DNA from: Steroidobacteraceae bacterium
Lineage (GTDB): Bacteria; Pseudomonadota; Gammaproteobacteria; Steroidobacterales; Steroidobacteraceae
DNA length: 64,000 nucleotides
Assembly (NCBI GenBank): GCA_019187185.1
Contig: JABAQU010000006.1
Coordinates: 1-64,000 of the forward strand
Direction of reading: 5' to 3'
Below the pieces are notes generated by a model, which was not told the DNA's origin, ran no database searches, and saw nothing but the letters and a program-made list of their open reading frames with translations. The translations under genes were made by a program, and so were the position numbers. Of this stretch, positions 37,422 to 48,231 are shown in pieces; within the stretch, counting starts at the first letter, position 1, and each line of letters opens with the position of its first letter.

Positions 37422-39202
37422 TGCGCGACCGGCGCAACAGGGAAGCGCGTCACGGCAGCCGGCGCGTGGACGGCGGCGAGACGACGCCGAAGGCGTTTCG
37501 CCTGCGCGCGCTGTGCGTCTTCGGACTGATGGTCCTTGCCGCGGGCGGCCTCCTGTGGCGCGCGGTCGACCTGCAGCTCATGGACCACGGCTTCCTCGCG
37601 AGCCAGGGCGACGCGCGCTTCTCGCGCGTCGTGGCGATCGCTGCGCACCGCGGCACGGTGACAGATCGCTACGGTGAACCGCTCGCCGTCAGCACGCCGG
37701 TCGACTCGGTCTGGGCGAACCCGAGGGAACTCGCGCTCGCAACCGACCAGCTGCCGCGCCTCGCCAAGGCGCTGGCCCTCGACCGCAACGAACTCGCACG
37801 CCGGGTCACGTCGAATCTCGACCGTGAATTCCTGTACCTGCGCCGCCACATGCAGCCGGCCGACGCCGCGAAGATCAAGGCGCTCGGGGTGCCGGGCGTG
37901 TACCTCGTGCGCGAGTATCGCCGCTATTACCCGTCGGGCGAGGTCGTCGGGCACGTCCTCGGCTTCACCAGCGTCGACGACGCCGGCCAGGAAGGCATCG
38001 AACTCGCGTTCGACCACTGGCTCGCGGGCGAGGACGGCGCGAAGCGCGTGATCCAGGACCGCTACGGCCGCATCGTGCAGGACGTCGAGAGCATCCGCCC
38101 GGTGCGCCCGGGGCGCGATCTCGTGCTGTCGATCGACCTGCGCATCCAGTACCTCGCGTACCGCGAGCTGAAGGCGGCCATCCGCGAGCAACGCGCGAAA
38201 TCGGGCTCGGTGATCGTGCTCGACGTCGACACCGGCGAAGTGCTCGCGATGGTGAACCAGCCGGCGTACAACCCGAACGACCGCGAGCAGATCAACGCGC
38301 GCACCTACCGCAATCGAGCGGCCACCGACATCCTCGAGCCGGGCTCGTCGATCAAGCCGTTCGTGATTGCCGCGGCGCTCGCGTCCGGCAAGTACGACGC
38401 GCAGAGCATCGTCGACACCTCGCCCGGCTACATCCGCGTCGGCGTGAAGCCGATCGAGGACAAGCACAACCTCGGCCGCATCGATCTCGCGACGATCCTG
38501 GCGAAGAGCTCGAACGTCGGCATGACGCGGGTGGCGCTGTCGCTCGAGCCCGAGCAGCTGTGGACCACGCTGACGCGCCTCGGCTTCGGGCAGGTCACGA
38601 CGAGCGGCTACCCGGGCGAGTCGGCGGGCCTCGTGCCGCACTGGTCGCACTGGCGGCCGATCGGCATCGCCACGATGTCGTACGGCTACGGGCTCTCGGT
38701 GACGCCGCTGCAGCTCGCGCACGCCTACGCGACGATCGGCGACGGCGGTCTCGTGCGGCCCGTGTCGTTCCTGCGGGTCGATGCGGCGCCCGTCGGCGAG
38801 CGCGTCCTCGACGAGCGGGTCTCGCGCACGCTCGTGCACATGCTCGAATCGGTCGTCTCGCCGTCCGGCACCGGGCTGCGGGCCGCGATTCCGGGCTATC
38901 GCGTCGCCGGCAAGACCGGCACGGCGTGGAAGGCGAACGCCGGCGGCTACTCGACCGATCGCTACATGGCGGTGTTCGGCGGAGTCGCACCGGCGACGCG
39001 CCCGAAGCTCGCGGCGGTCGTCATCATCGACGAGCCGGGCGCGGGTCACTACTACGGCGGCGACGTGGCGGCGCCGGTGTTCTCGCGTGTCGTCGGTGGC
39101 GCGCTGCGCCTCCTCGCCGTGGCGCCCGACGCCGCGATCGGTGCCCCGGACGGGGAATCTGCGCCGCCCGCGCCCGCGCGACAGCAGGTGGCCCTGCGAT
39201 GA
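37421..39202 (+). CDS. ftsI: Peptidoglycan D,D-transpeptidase FtsI (PBP3)
   Basis: The septal transpeptidase that cross-links new peptidoglycan with FtsW. The 593-residue protein has an N-terminal membrane helix (about 30-50), the pedestal domain (RGTVTDRYGEPLAVSTP), and the penicillin-binding domain with SSIK (Ser309 nucleophile), SSN (KSSNVGMTR) and KTG (AGKTGTAWK). All catalytic motifs are intact. The start overlaps ftsL (TGATG) and the stop overlaps murE (ATGA). Confidence 0.97.
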   Translation: MRDRRNREARHGSRRVDGGETTPKAFRLRALCVFGLMVLAAGGLLWRAVDLQLMDHGFLASQGDARFSRVVAIAAHRGTVTDRYGEPLAVSTPVDSVWANPRELALATDQLPRLAKALALDRNELARRVTSNLDREFLYLRRHMQPADAAKIKALGVPGVYLVREYRRYYPSGEVVGHVLGFTSVDDAGQEGIELAFDHWLAGEDGAKRVIQDRYGRIVQDVESIRPVRPGRDLVLSIDLRIQYLAYRELKAAIREQRAKSGSVIVLDVDTGEVLAMVNQPAYNPNDREQINARTYRNRAATDILEPGSSIKPFVIAAALASGKYDAQSIVDTSPGYIRVGVKPIEDKHNLGRIDLATILAKSSNVGMTRVALSLEPEQLWTTLTRLGFGQVTTSGYPGESAGLVPHWSHWRPIGIATMSYGYGLSVTPLQLAHAYATIGDGGLVRPVSFLRVDAAPVGERVLDERVSRTLVHMLESVVSPSGTGLRAAIPGYRVAGKTGTAWKANAGGYSTDRYMAVFGGVAPATRPKLAAVVIIDEPGAGHYYGGDVAAPVFSRVVGGALRLLAVAPDAAIGAPDGESAPPAPARQQVALR

Positions 39203-40698
39203 CGCGCGCCGATCCCGTGCCGGCGCGCCGCCTCGCCGAACTGCTCGTCGATACGCCCGGCATTCCGGCCGATGTGGCGGTGAGCGATCTCACGATCGCG
39301 AGCGGCGAGGTGCGTCCGGGCGGCGCGTTCCTCGCCTGCGCCGGGCGCACGACGCACGGTCTCGCGCACGCCGATGAGGCGATCGAGCGCGGCGCGCGCG
39401 TGATCCTGTGGGAGCCGGTCGCGGGCCTGCGTGTGCCCGACTTCCCGTCGGCGATCCTCGCGCTGCCGGTACCGCACCTGCATGCGCAGCTCGGCACGCT
39501 CGCCGATCGCTTCTTCGGCGCGCCCTCGGCTGCGCTGACGCTGATCGGCATCACGGGCACGAACGGCAAGACGACGACCGCGTGGCTCACTGCGCAGGCG
39601 CTCGCCGCGTGCGGCCGTCGTGCGAGTTACAGCGGGACGCTCGGCTACGGCCGGCCGGGAGAGCTGCGCGCGAGCTCGCACACGACGCCGGACGCGGTGG
39701 CCGTGCAGCGCCAGCTCGCGTCGCTGCGTGATGCCGGTGCCGAGTGCGTCGCGATGGAAGTGTCGTCGCACGCCCTCGACCAGGGCCGCGTGACCGGCGT
39801 GCGCTTTCACACGGCGGTGTTCACCAACCTGACGCGCGATCATCTCGACTACCACGGTTCGATGGGCGCCTATGGCGCCGCAAAGGCGGCGCTGTTCGAC
39901 TGGCCGACGCTCGCGGCACGGGTGATCAATGTCGACGATCCGTTCGGCGTCGCGCTCGCGCGGGGCTACGGGGACGCAGGCGCGCGGCTCGTCACGGTGT
40001 CGCGCCGTGACAGGGCGACGCTGCGTGCCACGGGACTGCGGGCGGCCACGCACGGCTTCGAAATCGACATCGAATCCGCGTGGGGCAGCGGCTCGGTGGC
40101 GACCCGGCTCGTCGGCGACTTCAATGCCGACAACGTCCTCGCGGTGCTCGGTGTGCTGCACGCGGCGGACGTGCCGTTCGACGCGGCGCGCCGGGCCATC
40201 GCCCGGTGCAGCGCGCCGCCGGGTCGCATGGAGACCTTCGGTGGCGAGGGTGGCGCACCGCTCGTGGTGGTCGACTACGCGCACACGCCCGATGCGCTCG
40301 ACAAGGCGCTCGTGGCGGCGCGTGCCCACTGTCACGGGCGGCTGACGGTCGTGTTCGGCTGCGGTGGCGACCGCGATCCGGGCAAGCGGCCGCTCATGGG
40401 CGCGATCGCGAGCCGCCGCGCCGATCGGCTCTGGATCACGGACGACAATCCGCGCACGGAGCCCGCCGCGCTGATCACGGCCGCGATCATCGAGGGCATC
40501 GCCCCGGGCACCGACTTTCGCGTCGAGCACGATCGTGCAGCGGCGATTCGCGCCGCGCTCGCGGCAGCCGGCGACGGCGACGCCGTGCTGATCGCGGGCA
40601 AGGGCCACGAGGACTACCAGATCGTCGGACACGTGCGCCGCGCCTTCAGCGACCAGGCGATCGTGCGCGCCGCGCTCGCGCAGGGGGCGGCGCGGTGA
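39199..40698 (+). CDS. murE: UDP-MurNAc-tripeptide synthetase (meso-diaminopimelate adding)
   Basis: It adds the third residue to UDP-MurNAc-L-Ala-D-Glu in the cytoplasm. The 499-residue Mur ligase has the ATP loop [13 protein letters not shown], the central SSHALDQGRVTGVRF, and the C-terminal DNPR (residues 416-419), the signature for meso-diaminopimelate rather than lysine. It overlaps ftsI by four bases and murF by four. Confidence 0.97.
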   Translation: MTRADPVPARRLAELLVDTPGIPADVAVSDLTIASGEVRPGGAFLACAGRTTHGLAHADEAIERGARVILWEPVAGLRVPDFPSAILALPVPHLHAQLGTLADRFFGAPSAALTLIGITGTNGKTTTAWLTAQALAACGRRASYSGTLGYGRPGELRASSHTTPDAVAVQRQLASLRDAGAECVAMEVSSHALDQGRVTGVRFHTAVFTNLTRDHLDYHGSMGAYGAAKAALFDWPTLAARVINVDDPFGVALARGYGDAGARLVTVSRRDRATLRATGLRAATHGFEIDIESAWGSGSVATRLVGDFNADNVLAVLGVLHAADVPFDAARRAIARCSAPPGRMETFGGEGGAPLVVVDYAHTPDALDKALVAARAHCHGRLTVVFGCGGDRDPGKRPLMGAIASRRADRLWITDDNPRTEPAALITAAIIEGIAPGTDFRVEHDRAAAIRAALAAAGDGDAVLIAGKGHEDYQIVGHVRRAFSDQAIVRAALAQGAAR

Positions 40699-42065
40699 TC
40701 GCCCCCGCGCGCACGCTGTCGGGTTTCGCCGCGGACTGCGGCGGCCGGTTGATCGGCGCGGATCGCGCCTGGACGGGCGTGTCCACCGACACGCGCACGC
40801 TCGCGGCCGGCGAGCTGTTCATCGCGCTCAAGGGGCCACGCTTCGACGCGAGCGAATTCGCCGCCGCCGCGGCCGCGGCCGGCGCGGCGGCGCTCGTCGT
40901 TCCCGCGCAGCAGCCGGTCGCGGTCGCCCAGATCGTCGTGCCCGACACGCTCGCGGCGCTGACACGCGCTGCCGCCGCCTGGCGCGGGAGGTTTGCGATG
41001 CCGGTCGTCGGGGTCGCCGGCAGCAATGGCAAGACGACGGCCAAGGAGATGACCGCCGCGATCCTCGGCGCAGCCGGCAACTGCCTCGCGACACAGGGCA
41101 ACCTGAACAATCACATCGGCGTCCCGGTGACGCTGCTGCGGCTCGATGCCGCGCACGACTTCGCCGTCATCGAGATCGGCGCGAACCACCCCGGGGAAGT
41201 CGCATCGCTCGCCGCGCTCGTGCGGCCGCGCATCGGCCTCGTGACAAACGCGGGCGCGGAACACCTCGAGGGGTTCGGCTCGCTCGAGGGCGTGGCGCGC
41301 GCGGAGGGCGAACTGTTCGCGGCGCTCGATGCGGACGGTGTCGCGATCGTGAACGCCGACGATGCGTTCGCGGGCCTGTGGCGCGGCATGACCCGCGCGC
41401 GGGTCGTGACCTTTGGCCTCGCGCAAGGCGCCGATTTCCTCGCGCAGGATATCGCCGCCGAGGTCGGGCCTGCGGGGTTTGCCACGCGCTTCAGGCTGCA
41501 TGCGCCGGCCGGTGTGGTCGATATCCGGCTGCAACTCGCCGGCCGCCACAACGTCGCGAACGCCCTTGCCGCCGCCGCCGCCGCGACGGCGGCCGGCGCG
41601 GGGCTCGAACACGTCGCCGCCGGCCTCGCGACGATGCGCGCCGTCGCCGGCCGGCTCAATTTCCGCACCACGCCGTCGGGCGCCTGGCTGATCGACGACT
41701 CGTACAACGCGAATCCGGCATCGATGCGTGCCGGCATCGACGTGCTCGCGGGTCTCGGCGGGCGGCGCTGGCTCGCGATCGGCGACATGGGCGAACTCGG
41801 CGCCCATGCCGAGGAGGCGCACGTCGACATCGGGCGCTACGCGCGCGAGCGCGGCATCGAGCGGCTGCTCGCGACCGGCCCGCTGTCGGCGCTCGCGGTC
41901 GAGGCATTCGGCGCCGGCGCGCGCTGGTTCCCGGATGCCGAGACGCTGTCGCGCGAGCTCGAGGCGACGCTCGCCGCCGACGTGCGCGTGCTGATCAAGG
42001 GTTCGCGCATGAACCGGCTCGAGCGTGTCGTCGACGCGCTCGCGTCCGCACGCAAGGCAGGCTGA
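40695..42065 (+). CDS. murF: UDP-MurNAc-tripeptide-D-Ala-D-Ala ligase
   Basis: It adds the D-Ala-D-Ala dipeptide to finish the UDP-MurNAc pentapeptide. The 456-residue protein has the ATP loop VAGSNGKTTAKEM, the segment NLNNHIGVPVTLL, the nucleotide/metal region EIGANHPGE, and DSYNANPASM. The GTG start at 40695 overlaps the murE stop (GTGA) and is the only start near the homologous N-terminus. Confidence 0.97.
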   Translation: MIAPARTLSGFAADCGGRLIGADRAWTGVSTDTRTLAAGELFIALKGPRFDASEFAAAAAAAGAAALVVPAQQPVAVAQIVVPDTLAALTRAAAAWRGRFAMPVVGVAGSNGKTTAKEMTAAILGAAGNCLATQGNLNNHIGVPVTLLRLDAAHDFAVIEIGANHPGEVASLAALVRPRIGLVTNAGAEHLEGFGSLEGVARAEGELFAALDADGVAIVNADDAFAGLWRGMTRARVVTFGLAQGADFLAQDIAAEVGPAGFATRFRLHAPAGVVDIRLQLAGRHNVANALAAAAAATAAGAGLEHVAAGLATMRAVAGRLNFRTTPSGAWLIDDSYNANPASMRAGIDVLAGLGGRRWLAIGDMGELGAHAEEAHVDIGRYARERGIERLLATGPLSALAVEAFGAGARWFPDAETLSRELEATLAADVRVLIKGSRMNRLERVVDALASARKAG

Positions 42066-42074
42066 GGGGGCATC

Positions 42075-43160
42075 GTGCTGTACTGGCTCGCCAAGGAACT
42101 GACCGCCGACTACTCGGGCTTCAATGTCTTCTCCTACCTGACGCTGCGCGCGATCCTCGCGACGATGTCCGCGCTCGCGATATCCCTCCTCGTCGGGCCG
42201 GGCATGATCGCGCGGCTGTCGCGCTACCAGGTCGGGCAGGTCGTGCGCGAGGACGGCCCGCAGTCGCACCTGCCGAAGGCCGGTACGCCGACGATGGGAG
42301 GCGCGCTGATCATCGTCGCGATCTTCGCCGCGACGCTCCTGTGGGCGGACCTGTCGAACCGCTTCGTGTGGGTCGTGCTCGGCGTGACGCTCGCCTTCGG
42401 CGCGATCGGCTTCTACGACGATTACCTGAAGCTCGTGGTCGGCAACTCCCGGGGCCTGCCGGCGCGCTGGAAATACTTCTGGCAGTCGGTCGCAGGCCTC
42501 GCGACCGCGGCCGTGCTCTTCTTCACGGCCAAGCTCCCGGCCGAGACCACGTTCTACCTGCCGATCCTGAAGAGTGTCGCCGTGCCGCTCTCGGCCTTTG
42601 CCTTCATCACGCTCACCTACCTGATGATCGTCGGCATGAGCAACGCGGTGAACCTCACCGACGGGCTCGACGGACTCGCGATCATGCCTGCCGCAATGGT
42701 GGCCGCGGCGCTCGGTGTGTTCGCCTATGCGAGCGGCAATGCCGTCTTTGCGTCCTATCTCGGCATCCCGCCGGTGCCGCAGGCCGGCGAGGTGCTGATC
42801 TTCTGCGCGGCGATGGTCGGCGCAGGCCTCGGGTTCCTGTGGTTCAACTCCTACCCCGCGCAGGTGTTCATGGGCGACATTGGCGCACTCGCGATCGGCG
42901 CCGCGCTCGGCGTGATCGCGGTGATCGTGCGCCAGGAGGTCGTGGTGCTCGTGATGGGGGGGCTGTTCGTGCTCGAGACGGCGTCGGTCATCCTGCAGGT
43001 GGCGTCGTTCAAGCTCACGGGCAAGCGCATCTTCCGCATGGCGCCGATCCACCACCACTTCGAACTCCAGGGCTGGGCCGAGCCGAAGGTGATCGTGCGC
43101 TTCTGGATCATTTCCCTGCTGCTCGTGCTCGCGGGCCTCGCGACGCTGAAACTGCGATGA
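42075..43160 (+). CDS. mraY: Phospho-N-acetylmuramoyl-pentapeptide transferase
   Basis: An integral membrane enzyme that links the UDP-MurNAc pentapeptide to undecaprenyl phosphate, making lipid I. The 361-residue protein has about ten membrane helices. Conserved sites are KAGTPTMGG, the Asp pair [36 protein letters not shown] and the His-rich APIHHHFE. It starts with GTG at 42075 after GAGGGG. The stop overlaps murD (ATGA). Confidence 0.97.
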   Translation: MLYWLAKELTADYSGFNVFSYLTLRAILATMSALAISLLVGPGMIARLSRYQVGQVVREDGPQSHLPKAGTPTMGGALIIVAIFAATLLWADLSNRFVWVVLGVTLAFGAIGFYDDYLKLVVGNSRGLPARWKYFWQSVAGLATAAVLFFTAKLPAETTFYLPILKSVAVPLSAFAFITLTYLMIVGMSNAVNLTDGLDGLAIMPAAMVAAALGVFAYASGNAVFASYLGIPPVPQAGEVLIFCAAMVGAGLGFLWFNSYPAQVFMGDIGALAIGAALGVIAVIVRQEVVVLVMGGLFVLETASVILQVASFKLTGKRIFRMAPIHHHFELQGWAEPKVIVRFWIISLLLVLAGLATLKLR

Positions 43161-44524
43161 ACGCACACGCCACGCAGTCCCGCTTCGCCGTGATCGCCGG
43201 CCTCGGCCGCACCGGGCTCTCGTGCGCGCGCTACCTGCATGCCCGCGGCTGGCGGCTCGCAGTGACCGACACGCGCGACGCACCCCCCGAGCTCGCTGCC
43301 CTGCAGTCCGTGTCGCGGGACATCGTTGTGCGCGCGGGCGGGCTCGACACGCAACTCCTCGACGGCGCCGCCCTGGTCGTTGCCTCGCCGGGCCTCGACA
43401 CGAGCCTGCCGTTCTTCGCCGCCGCGCGCGAGCGCGGGCTCGGAATCGTCGGCGACATCGAGCTCTTCGCGCGTGCGGTGCGCGCGCCGGTCGTCGGCAT
43501 CACGGGCACGAACGGCAAGAGCACGGTGACGACGCTCGTCGGGCGCATGGCGCGCCGCGCCGGCGTGGCGGCACGCGTCGGCGGCAATCTCGGGGAGCCG
43601 GCGCTCGACCTGCTCGGTGACGACGCGACGGCGCTCTACGTGCTCGAACTGTCGAGCTTCCAGCTCGAGTCGACCACATCGCTCGAGCTCGTCGCGGCGA
43701 CCGTGCTCAACGTGACCGCGGATCACATGGATCGCTACCGGTCGATCGCGGACTACGCGGCCGCGAAGGCGCGGATCTTCGCGCACTGCGGCACGGCGGT
43801 CCTGAATCTCGACGATCCGCTCGTCGCCGCGATGCGTGTGAGCAGCGGGCAGGCGGGCGCGCCGGCGACGACGCTCACCTTCACGCTGCGCCCGGGTGTC
43901 GCGGCCGACTACAGCCTCGTCGCCGAGGGCGGCGCGGACGGTGGATGGCTCGCGCGCCGCGGCGAGCGGTTGCTGCCGCTGTCGCAGCTGCGCATGCCCG
44001 GGCTGCACAACGCCGCGAATGCACTCGCTGCGCTCGCGCTCGGCGAGGCGCTCGCGCTGCCGCTCGAGGCGATGCTCGACGAGCTGCGCGAGTTCGCGGG
44101 CCTCGACCATCGCACGCAGTGGGTCGCCGATGTCGCCGGTGTCCACTTCGTCGACGATTCCAAGGGCACGAATGTCGGCGCCACGCTCGCCGCGGTGGCC
44201 GGCTTCAGGGGCATGCTCGTGATCATCGCGGGCGGTGACGGCAAGGGTCAGGACTTCGCGCCGCTCGCGGCTGCGTTCCGCGGCAAGGTGCGCCACACGA
44301 TCCTGATCGGGCGCGACGCCCCGGCGATCGCCGCGGCGCTCGCGGGCGTCTGTCCCGTCACGCGCGAGTCGTCGCTCGAGGGCGCCGTCGTGGCGGCCGC
44401 ACGCATCGCGGCCCCGGGCGACACCGTGCTGCTGTCGCCGGCGTGCGCCAGCCTCGACATGTTCCGCAACTATGCGCACCGGGGCGAGGTGTTCGCGCGG
44501 GCGGTACGGAGCCTCGCAGCATGA
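43157..44524 (+). CDS. murD: UDP-N-acetylmuramoylalanine-D-glutamate ligase
   Basis: It adds D-glutamate to UDP-MurNAc-L-Ala. The 455-residue Mur ligase has the N-terminal uracil-site loop ([16 protein letters not shown]), the ATP loop [27 protein letters not shown] and [14 protein letters not shown] 43157 overlaps mraY. ftsW follows after 13 bases. Confidence 0.97.
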   Translation: MNAHATQSRFAVIAGLGRTGLSCARYLHARGWRLAVTDTRDAPPELAALQSVSRDIVVRAGGLDTQLLDGAALVVASPGLDTSLPFFAAARERGLGIVGDIELFARAVRAPVVGITGTNGKSTVTTLVGRMARRAGVAARVGGNLGEPALDLLGDDATALYVLELSSFQLESTTSLELVAATVLNVTADHMDRYRSIADYAAAKARIFAHCGTAVLNLDDPLVAAMRVSSGQAGAPATTLTFTLRPGVAADYSLVAEGGADGGWLARRGERLLPLSQLRMPGLHNAANALAALALGEALALPLEAMLDELREFAGLDHRTQWVADVAGVHFVDDSKGTNVGATLAAVAGFRGMLVIIAGGDGKGQDFAPLAAAFRGKVRHTILIGRDAPAIAAALAGVCPVTRESSLEGAVVAAARIAAPGDTVLLSPACASLDMFRNYAHRGEVFARAVRSLAA

Positions 44525-44537
44525 AGGCGCCCGCACG

Positions 44538-45713
44538 ATGACCACCGCGACGATGGGCTGGGCGAGGAGCAGCGCGCGCGGCGGCGCATTCCGCACGGAC
44601 TGGGTCACCGTCGCGCTCGTGCTCGCGATCACGCTGCTCGGCCTCGTGATGGTGACCTCGGCCTCGGTGTCGATCGCGAACCGGGAGTCCGGCGATCCGT
44701 TCACGTATCTCGAGCGCCAGTTGCTGCTGCTCTGCGTCGGCGGTGCCGCGGCCTTCGTGCTGACGCGCGTGCGCACGGAGATCCTCGAGCACCTCGCGCT
44801 GCCGCTGCTGATCGCCGCGTTGCTGCTGCTCGTCGCCGTGCTGATCCCGGGCGTCGGCCACGTGGTCAACGGCAGCCGCCGCTGGATCCGCATCGCGGGC
44901 TTCAACTTCCAGGCGTCCGAGCTCGCACGCCTGCTCGTGCTCATCTTCATCGCGAGCTACGCCGCGCGGCGCGAGGCGGAGCTGCGCACGAGCCTCGCGG
45001 GGCTCGCGAAGCCGCTCGGAATCCTGGGGCTCGCCGCCGCACTGCTGCTCGCCGAGCCCGATTTCGGCGCCGCGACCGTGCTGTTCGCCACCGGCTTCGG
45101 CGTGCTCTACCTCGCGGGCGCGCGCCTGCGCTATGTGCTCGCGACGATGCTCTCGGCGCTCGCGATCTTCGGCACGCTCGTCGCGCTGTCCGGTTACCGC
45201 ATGCGTCGTCTCGCCGCGTTCCTCGACCCCTGGGCCGATCCGTACAACAGCGGCTTCCAGCTGACGCAGTCGCTGATCGCGATCGGCCGCGGCCAGTGGT
45301 TCGGGGTCGGGCTCGGCGAGAGCGTGCAGAAACTCTTCTACCTGCCCGAGGCCCATACCGATTTCCTGTTTGCCGTACTCGCCGAGGAACTCGGGCTCGC
45401 CGGTGTCGTGATCACGGTGGGCCTTTTTCTCGCGCTCGCCTGGCGGGCCCTCGCGATCGCGCGGCGCGCGGCGGATGCGGGGCTGAAGTTCCAGGCCTGC
45501 CTCGCCGCAGGCTTCGGCGTGTGGATCGGCCTGCAGGCGTTCATCAACATCGGCGTGAACATGGGAGCGCTGCCGACCAAGGGGCTGACGCTGCCGCTGA
45601 TGAGCTACGGGCGCTCGAGCCTCGTCGTGACGGTGGCCTGGGTCGGCATCCTGCTGCGCGTGCACCACGAGGCCGCGTCGCGCACCCGTGGACCTGCGAC
45701 GGTGACGACATGA
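44538..45713 (+). CDS. ftsW: Septal peptidoglycan polymerase FtsW
   Basis: The SEDS-family glycosyltransferase that polymerises septal peptidoglycan with FtsI. The 391-residue protein has about ten membrane helices. It has GVGHVVNGSRRWIRIAGFN, FQASELARL, the conserved AEPDFGAA with the likely catalytic Asp, and the C-terminal PLMSYGRSSLV. ATG 44538 is the first in frame after the murD stop, with GAAGG upstream. The RodA alternative is excluded by position in the cluster. Confidence 0.95.
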   Translation: MTTATMGWARSSARGGAFRTDWVTVALVLAITLLGLVMVTSASVSIANRESGDPFTYLERQLLLLCVGGAAAFVLTRVRTEILEHLALPLLIAALLLLVAVLIPGVGHVVNGSRRWIRIAGFNFQASELARLLVLIFIASYAARREAELRTSLAGLAKPLGILGLAAALLLAEPDFGAATVLFATGFGVLYLAGARLRYVLATMLSALAIFGTLVALSGYRMRRLAAFLDPWADPYNSGFQLTQSLIAIGRGQWFGVGLGESVQKLFYLPEAHTDFLFAVLAEELGLAGVVITVGLFLALAWRALAIARRAADAGLKFQACLAAGFGVWIGLQAFINIGVNMGALPTKGLTLPLMSYGRSSLVVTVAWVGILLRVHHEAASRTRGPATVTT

Positions 45714-46807
45714 CGGGCACCGTGATCGTCATGGCCGGAGGCACGGGCGGTCACGTCTTCCCGGCGCTCGCGCTCGCGCGCGAACTCGGCGCGCGCGGCT
45801 GCCGCGTCGTGTGGCTCGGCACGCGCCAGGGCATCGAGGCGCGGCTCGTGCCCGCCGCAGGGCTGCCGGTCGAGTGGATCTCGATCGGCGGATTGCGCGG
45901 CAAGGGGCTCGCGACGCTGCTCGCCGCGCCGTTTCGCCTGGTGCGCGCGCTGTACGAGGCACTGCGGGCCATGCGCCGCCATCGCCCGATCGTCGTCGTC
46001 GGCCTCGGCGGTTTCGTGACGGGACCCGGCGGCGTCGCCGCGTGGCTCGCGCGCCGGCCACTCGTCGTGCACGAGCAGAACGCGATCGCCGGGTTCACGA
46101 ATCGCATCCTGGCGCGCTTTGCGCGCGACGTGCTGACGGCATTCCCGGGCGCATTCGACGCGGCGCAGCCCGCGCGGGTGATCGGCAATCCGGTGCGGCC
46201 GGAGTTTTTCGCGCTCGGCGCGCCGGCTGCACGGGCCGCCGGTAGAGGTGCCGTGCTGCGGCTCCTCGTCGTCGGCGGCAGCCAGGGCGCGACGAAGCTG
46301 AATGCAGTCGTGCCGTTCGCGGTGGCGCGACTTGCGGGCAGCGTGCGCTTCGACGTGCGCCACCAGGCCGGCCCGCGCTGGATCGATGCGGCGCGCAAGA
46401 GCTATGCCGAGGCCGGCGCCCAGGGCGAGGTCACCGCGTTCATCGACGACATCGCGGAAGCGTATGCATGGGCCGATCTCGTGATCTGCCGCGCGGGGGC
46501 CCTCACGGTGTCGGAGCTCGCCGCCGCCGGCGTCGCGTCGATCCTCGTGCCGTTCCCGGCGGCCGTGGACGATCACCAGACGGCGAACGCGCGCTACCTC
46601 GTGCGCGAGGGGGCGGCGTTGCTGCTGCTCGACCGCGAACTCACCGCCGAACGGCTTGCGCGCGAGTTGCTCGACCTGTGCCGCGGGGGTCGCGAGCGGC
46701 TGCTCGCGATGGCCGATCGCGCGCGGCGTCTCGCGCGCCCGCGCGCGACCGTGGAACTCGCGGACGCCTGCCTCGCGGTGGCCTCCGTCGGGAGGGCCGC
46801 GGCATGA
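45710..46807 (+). CDS. murG: UDP-GlcNAc transferase MurG (lipid II synthesis)
   Basis: The membrane-associated GT28 glycosyltransferase that adds GlcNAc to lipid I, giving lipid II. The 365-residue protein has the G-loop [15 protein letters not shown], the second G-loop [25 protein letters not shown] and the UDP-GlcNAc site [18 protein letters not shown] 45710 overlaps the ftsW stop (ATGA). Confidence 0.97.
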   Translation: MTGTVIVMAGGTGGHVFPALALARELGARGCRVVWLGTRQGIEARLVPAAGLPVEWISIGGLRGKGLATLLAAPFRLVRALYEALRAMRRHRPIVVVGLGGFVTGPGGVAAWLARRPLVVHEQNAIAGFTNRILARFARDVLTAFPGAFDAAQPARVIGNPVRPEFFALGAPAARAAGRGAVLRLLVVGGSQGATKLNAVVPFAVARLAGSVRFDVRHQAGPRWIDAARKSYAEAGAQGEVTAFIDDIAEAYAWADLVICRAGALTVSELAAAGVASILVPFPAAVDDHQTANARYLVREGAALLLLDRELTAERLARELLDLCRGGRERLLAMADRARRLARPRATVELADACLAVASVGRAAA

Positions 46808-48231
46808 GTCTCGTCGTGCAGGAGCGCATGCGGCGCATCCAGACGATCCATTTCGTCGGCATCGGCGGCAGCGGCATGGGCGGCATCGCCGAGGTGCTGC
46901 TGAATCTCGGCTACGGCGTGCAGGGCTCGGACCTCCGCCACAACGATGTGACGCGCCGGCTCGCGCGCCTCGGTGCGCACATCGCCATCGGGCACCGCGC
47001 CGGGAACGTCGGCACCGCGGACGTCGTCGTGGTCTCGAGCGCCGTGTCGCGCGAGAACCCCGAAGTCGCGCACGCGCTCGAACGCCGCCTGCCGGTCGTG
47101 CCGCGCGCCGAGATGCTCGGCGAACTGATGCGCTTCCGCTACAGCATCGCGGTCGCCGGCACGCACGGCAAGACGACGACCACGAGCCTCGTCGCGAGCA
47201 TCCTCGCCGAGGGCAACGAGGACCCGACCTTCGTGATCGGCGGGCGCCTGAAGAGCGTCGGCAGCAACGCGCGGCTCGGCGCCGGGCGCTTCCTCGTCGC
47301 GGAAGCCGACGAGAGCGACGCATCGTTCATGCACCTGCAGCCGATGATCGCGATCGTCACCAACATCGATCACGATCATCTCGGCACGCACGGCGGGGAT
47401 TTCGGCAGCCTGAAGCAGAGTTTCGTCGACTTCCTGCACAACCTGCCGTTCTACGGGCTCGCCGTGCTGTGCACCGACGATGCGAACGTGCGTTCGATCC
47501 TGCCGCAGCTGTCGCGGCCGATCGTCGGCTACGGGCTCGGCGAAGGCGTCGACCTGCGGGCGGTCGACGTGCGGCGGGACGGGCTGCGCACGCACTACAC
47601 CGCGATCCGCCGTGGCGCGTCGCAAGGCCTCGAGGTCACCGTCAATCTCGCCGGGCTGCACAACGTGCAGAATTCGCTGGCGGCCATCGCGGTGGCGCAG
47701 GAAGTCGGCATCGCCGACGAAGCGATCCGGCGCGCGCTCGCGAACTTCCAGGGCATCGACCGGCGCATGCAGCACATCGGCGACGTCGCGGTCGGCGGCG
47801 GCCACGCGACGATCATCGACGACTACGGCCATCACCCGGTCGAGATCGCCGCGACGCTCGATGCCGTGCGGCAGGCGTACGGCACGCGCCGGATCGTGCT
47901 CGCCTTCCAGCCGCACCGCTACTCGCGCACGCGCGACCTGCTCGACGACTTCGCGAACGTGCTGTCGGGCGCCGATGCGCTGCTCGTGACCGAGGTCTAT
48001 GCCGCCGGCGAGGCGGCGATATCGGGCGCCGATGGCCGCGCGATCTGTCGCGCAGTGCGCACCCGCGGCAAGGTCGAACCCGTGTTCGTCGACAAGGTCG
48101 ACGACCTGCCGCAGGCGCTCGGTGCACTGCTCGCGCCGGACGATGTCGTCGTGATGATGGGCGCGGGCAACATCAGCGCGGTGGCGCACGAGCTGCCGGC
48201 GAAGCTCTCGGCAACCCGGAGTGCGACATGA
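46804..48231 (+). CDS. murC: UDP-N-acetylmuramate-L-alanine ligase
   Basis: It adds L-Ala to UDP-MurNAc, the first peptide step. The 475-residue Mur ligase has [18 protein letters not shown] for the uridine site, the ATP loop [23 protein letters not shown] and the C-terminal [16 protein letters not shown]. murB, which lies next to murC in some bacteria, is not here. The start overlaps murG and the stop overlaps ddlB (ATGA). Confidence 0.97.
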   Translation: MSLVVQERMRRIQTIHFVGIGGSGMGGIAEVLLNLGYGVQGSDLRHNDVTRRLARLGAHIAIGHRAGNVGTADVVVVSSAVSRENPEVAHALERRLPVVPRAEMLGELMRFRYSIAVAGTHGKTTTTSLVASILAEGNEDPTFVIGGRLKSVGSNARLGAGRFLVAEADESDASFMHLQPMIAIVTNIDHDHLGTHGGDFGSLKQSFVDFLHNLPFYGLAVLCTDDANVRSILPQLSRPIVGYGLGEGVDLRAVDVRRDGLRTHYTAIRRGASQGLEVTVNLAGLHNVQNSLAAIAVAQEVGIADEAIRRALANFQGIDRRMQHIGDVAVGGGHATIIDDYGHHPVEIAATLDAVRQAYGTRRIVLAFQPHRYSRTRDLLDDFANVLSGADALLVTEVYAAGEAAISGADGRAICRAVRTRGKVEPVFVDKVDDLPQALGALLAPDDVVVMMGAGNISAVAHELPAKLSATRSAT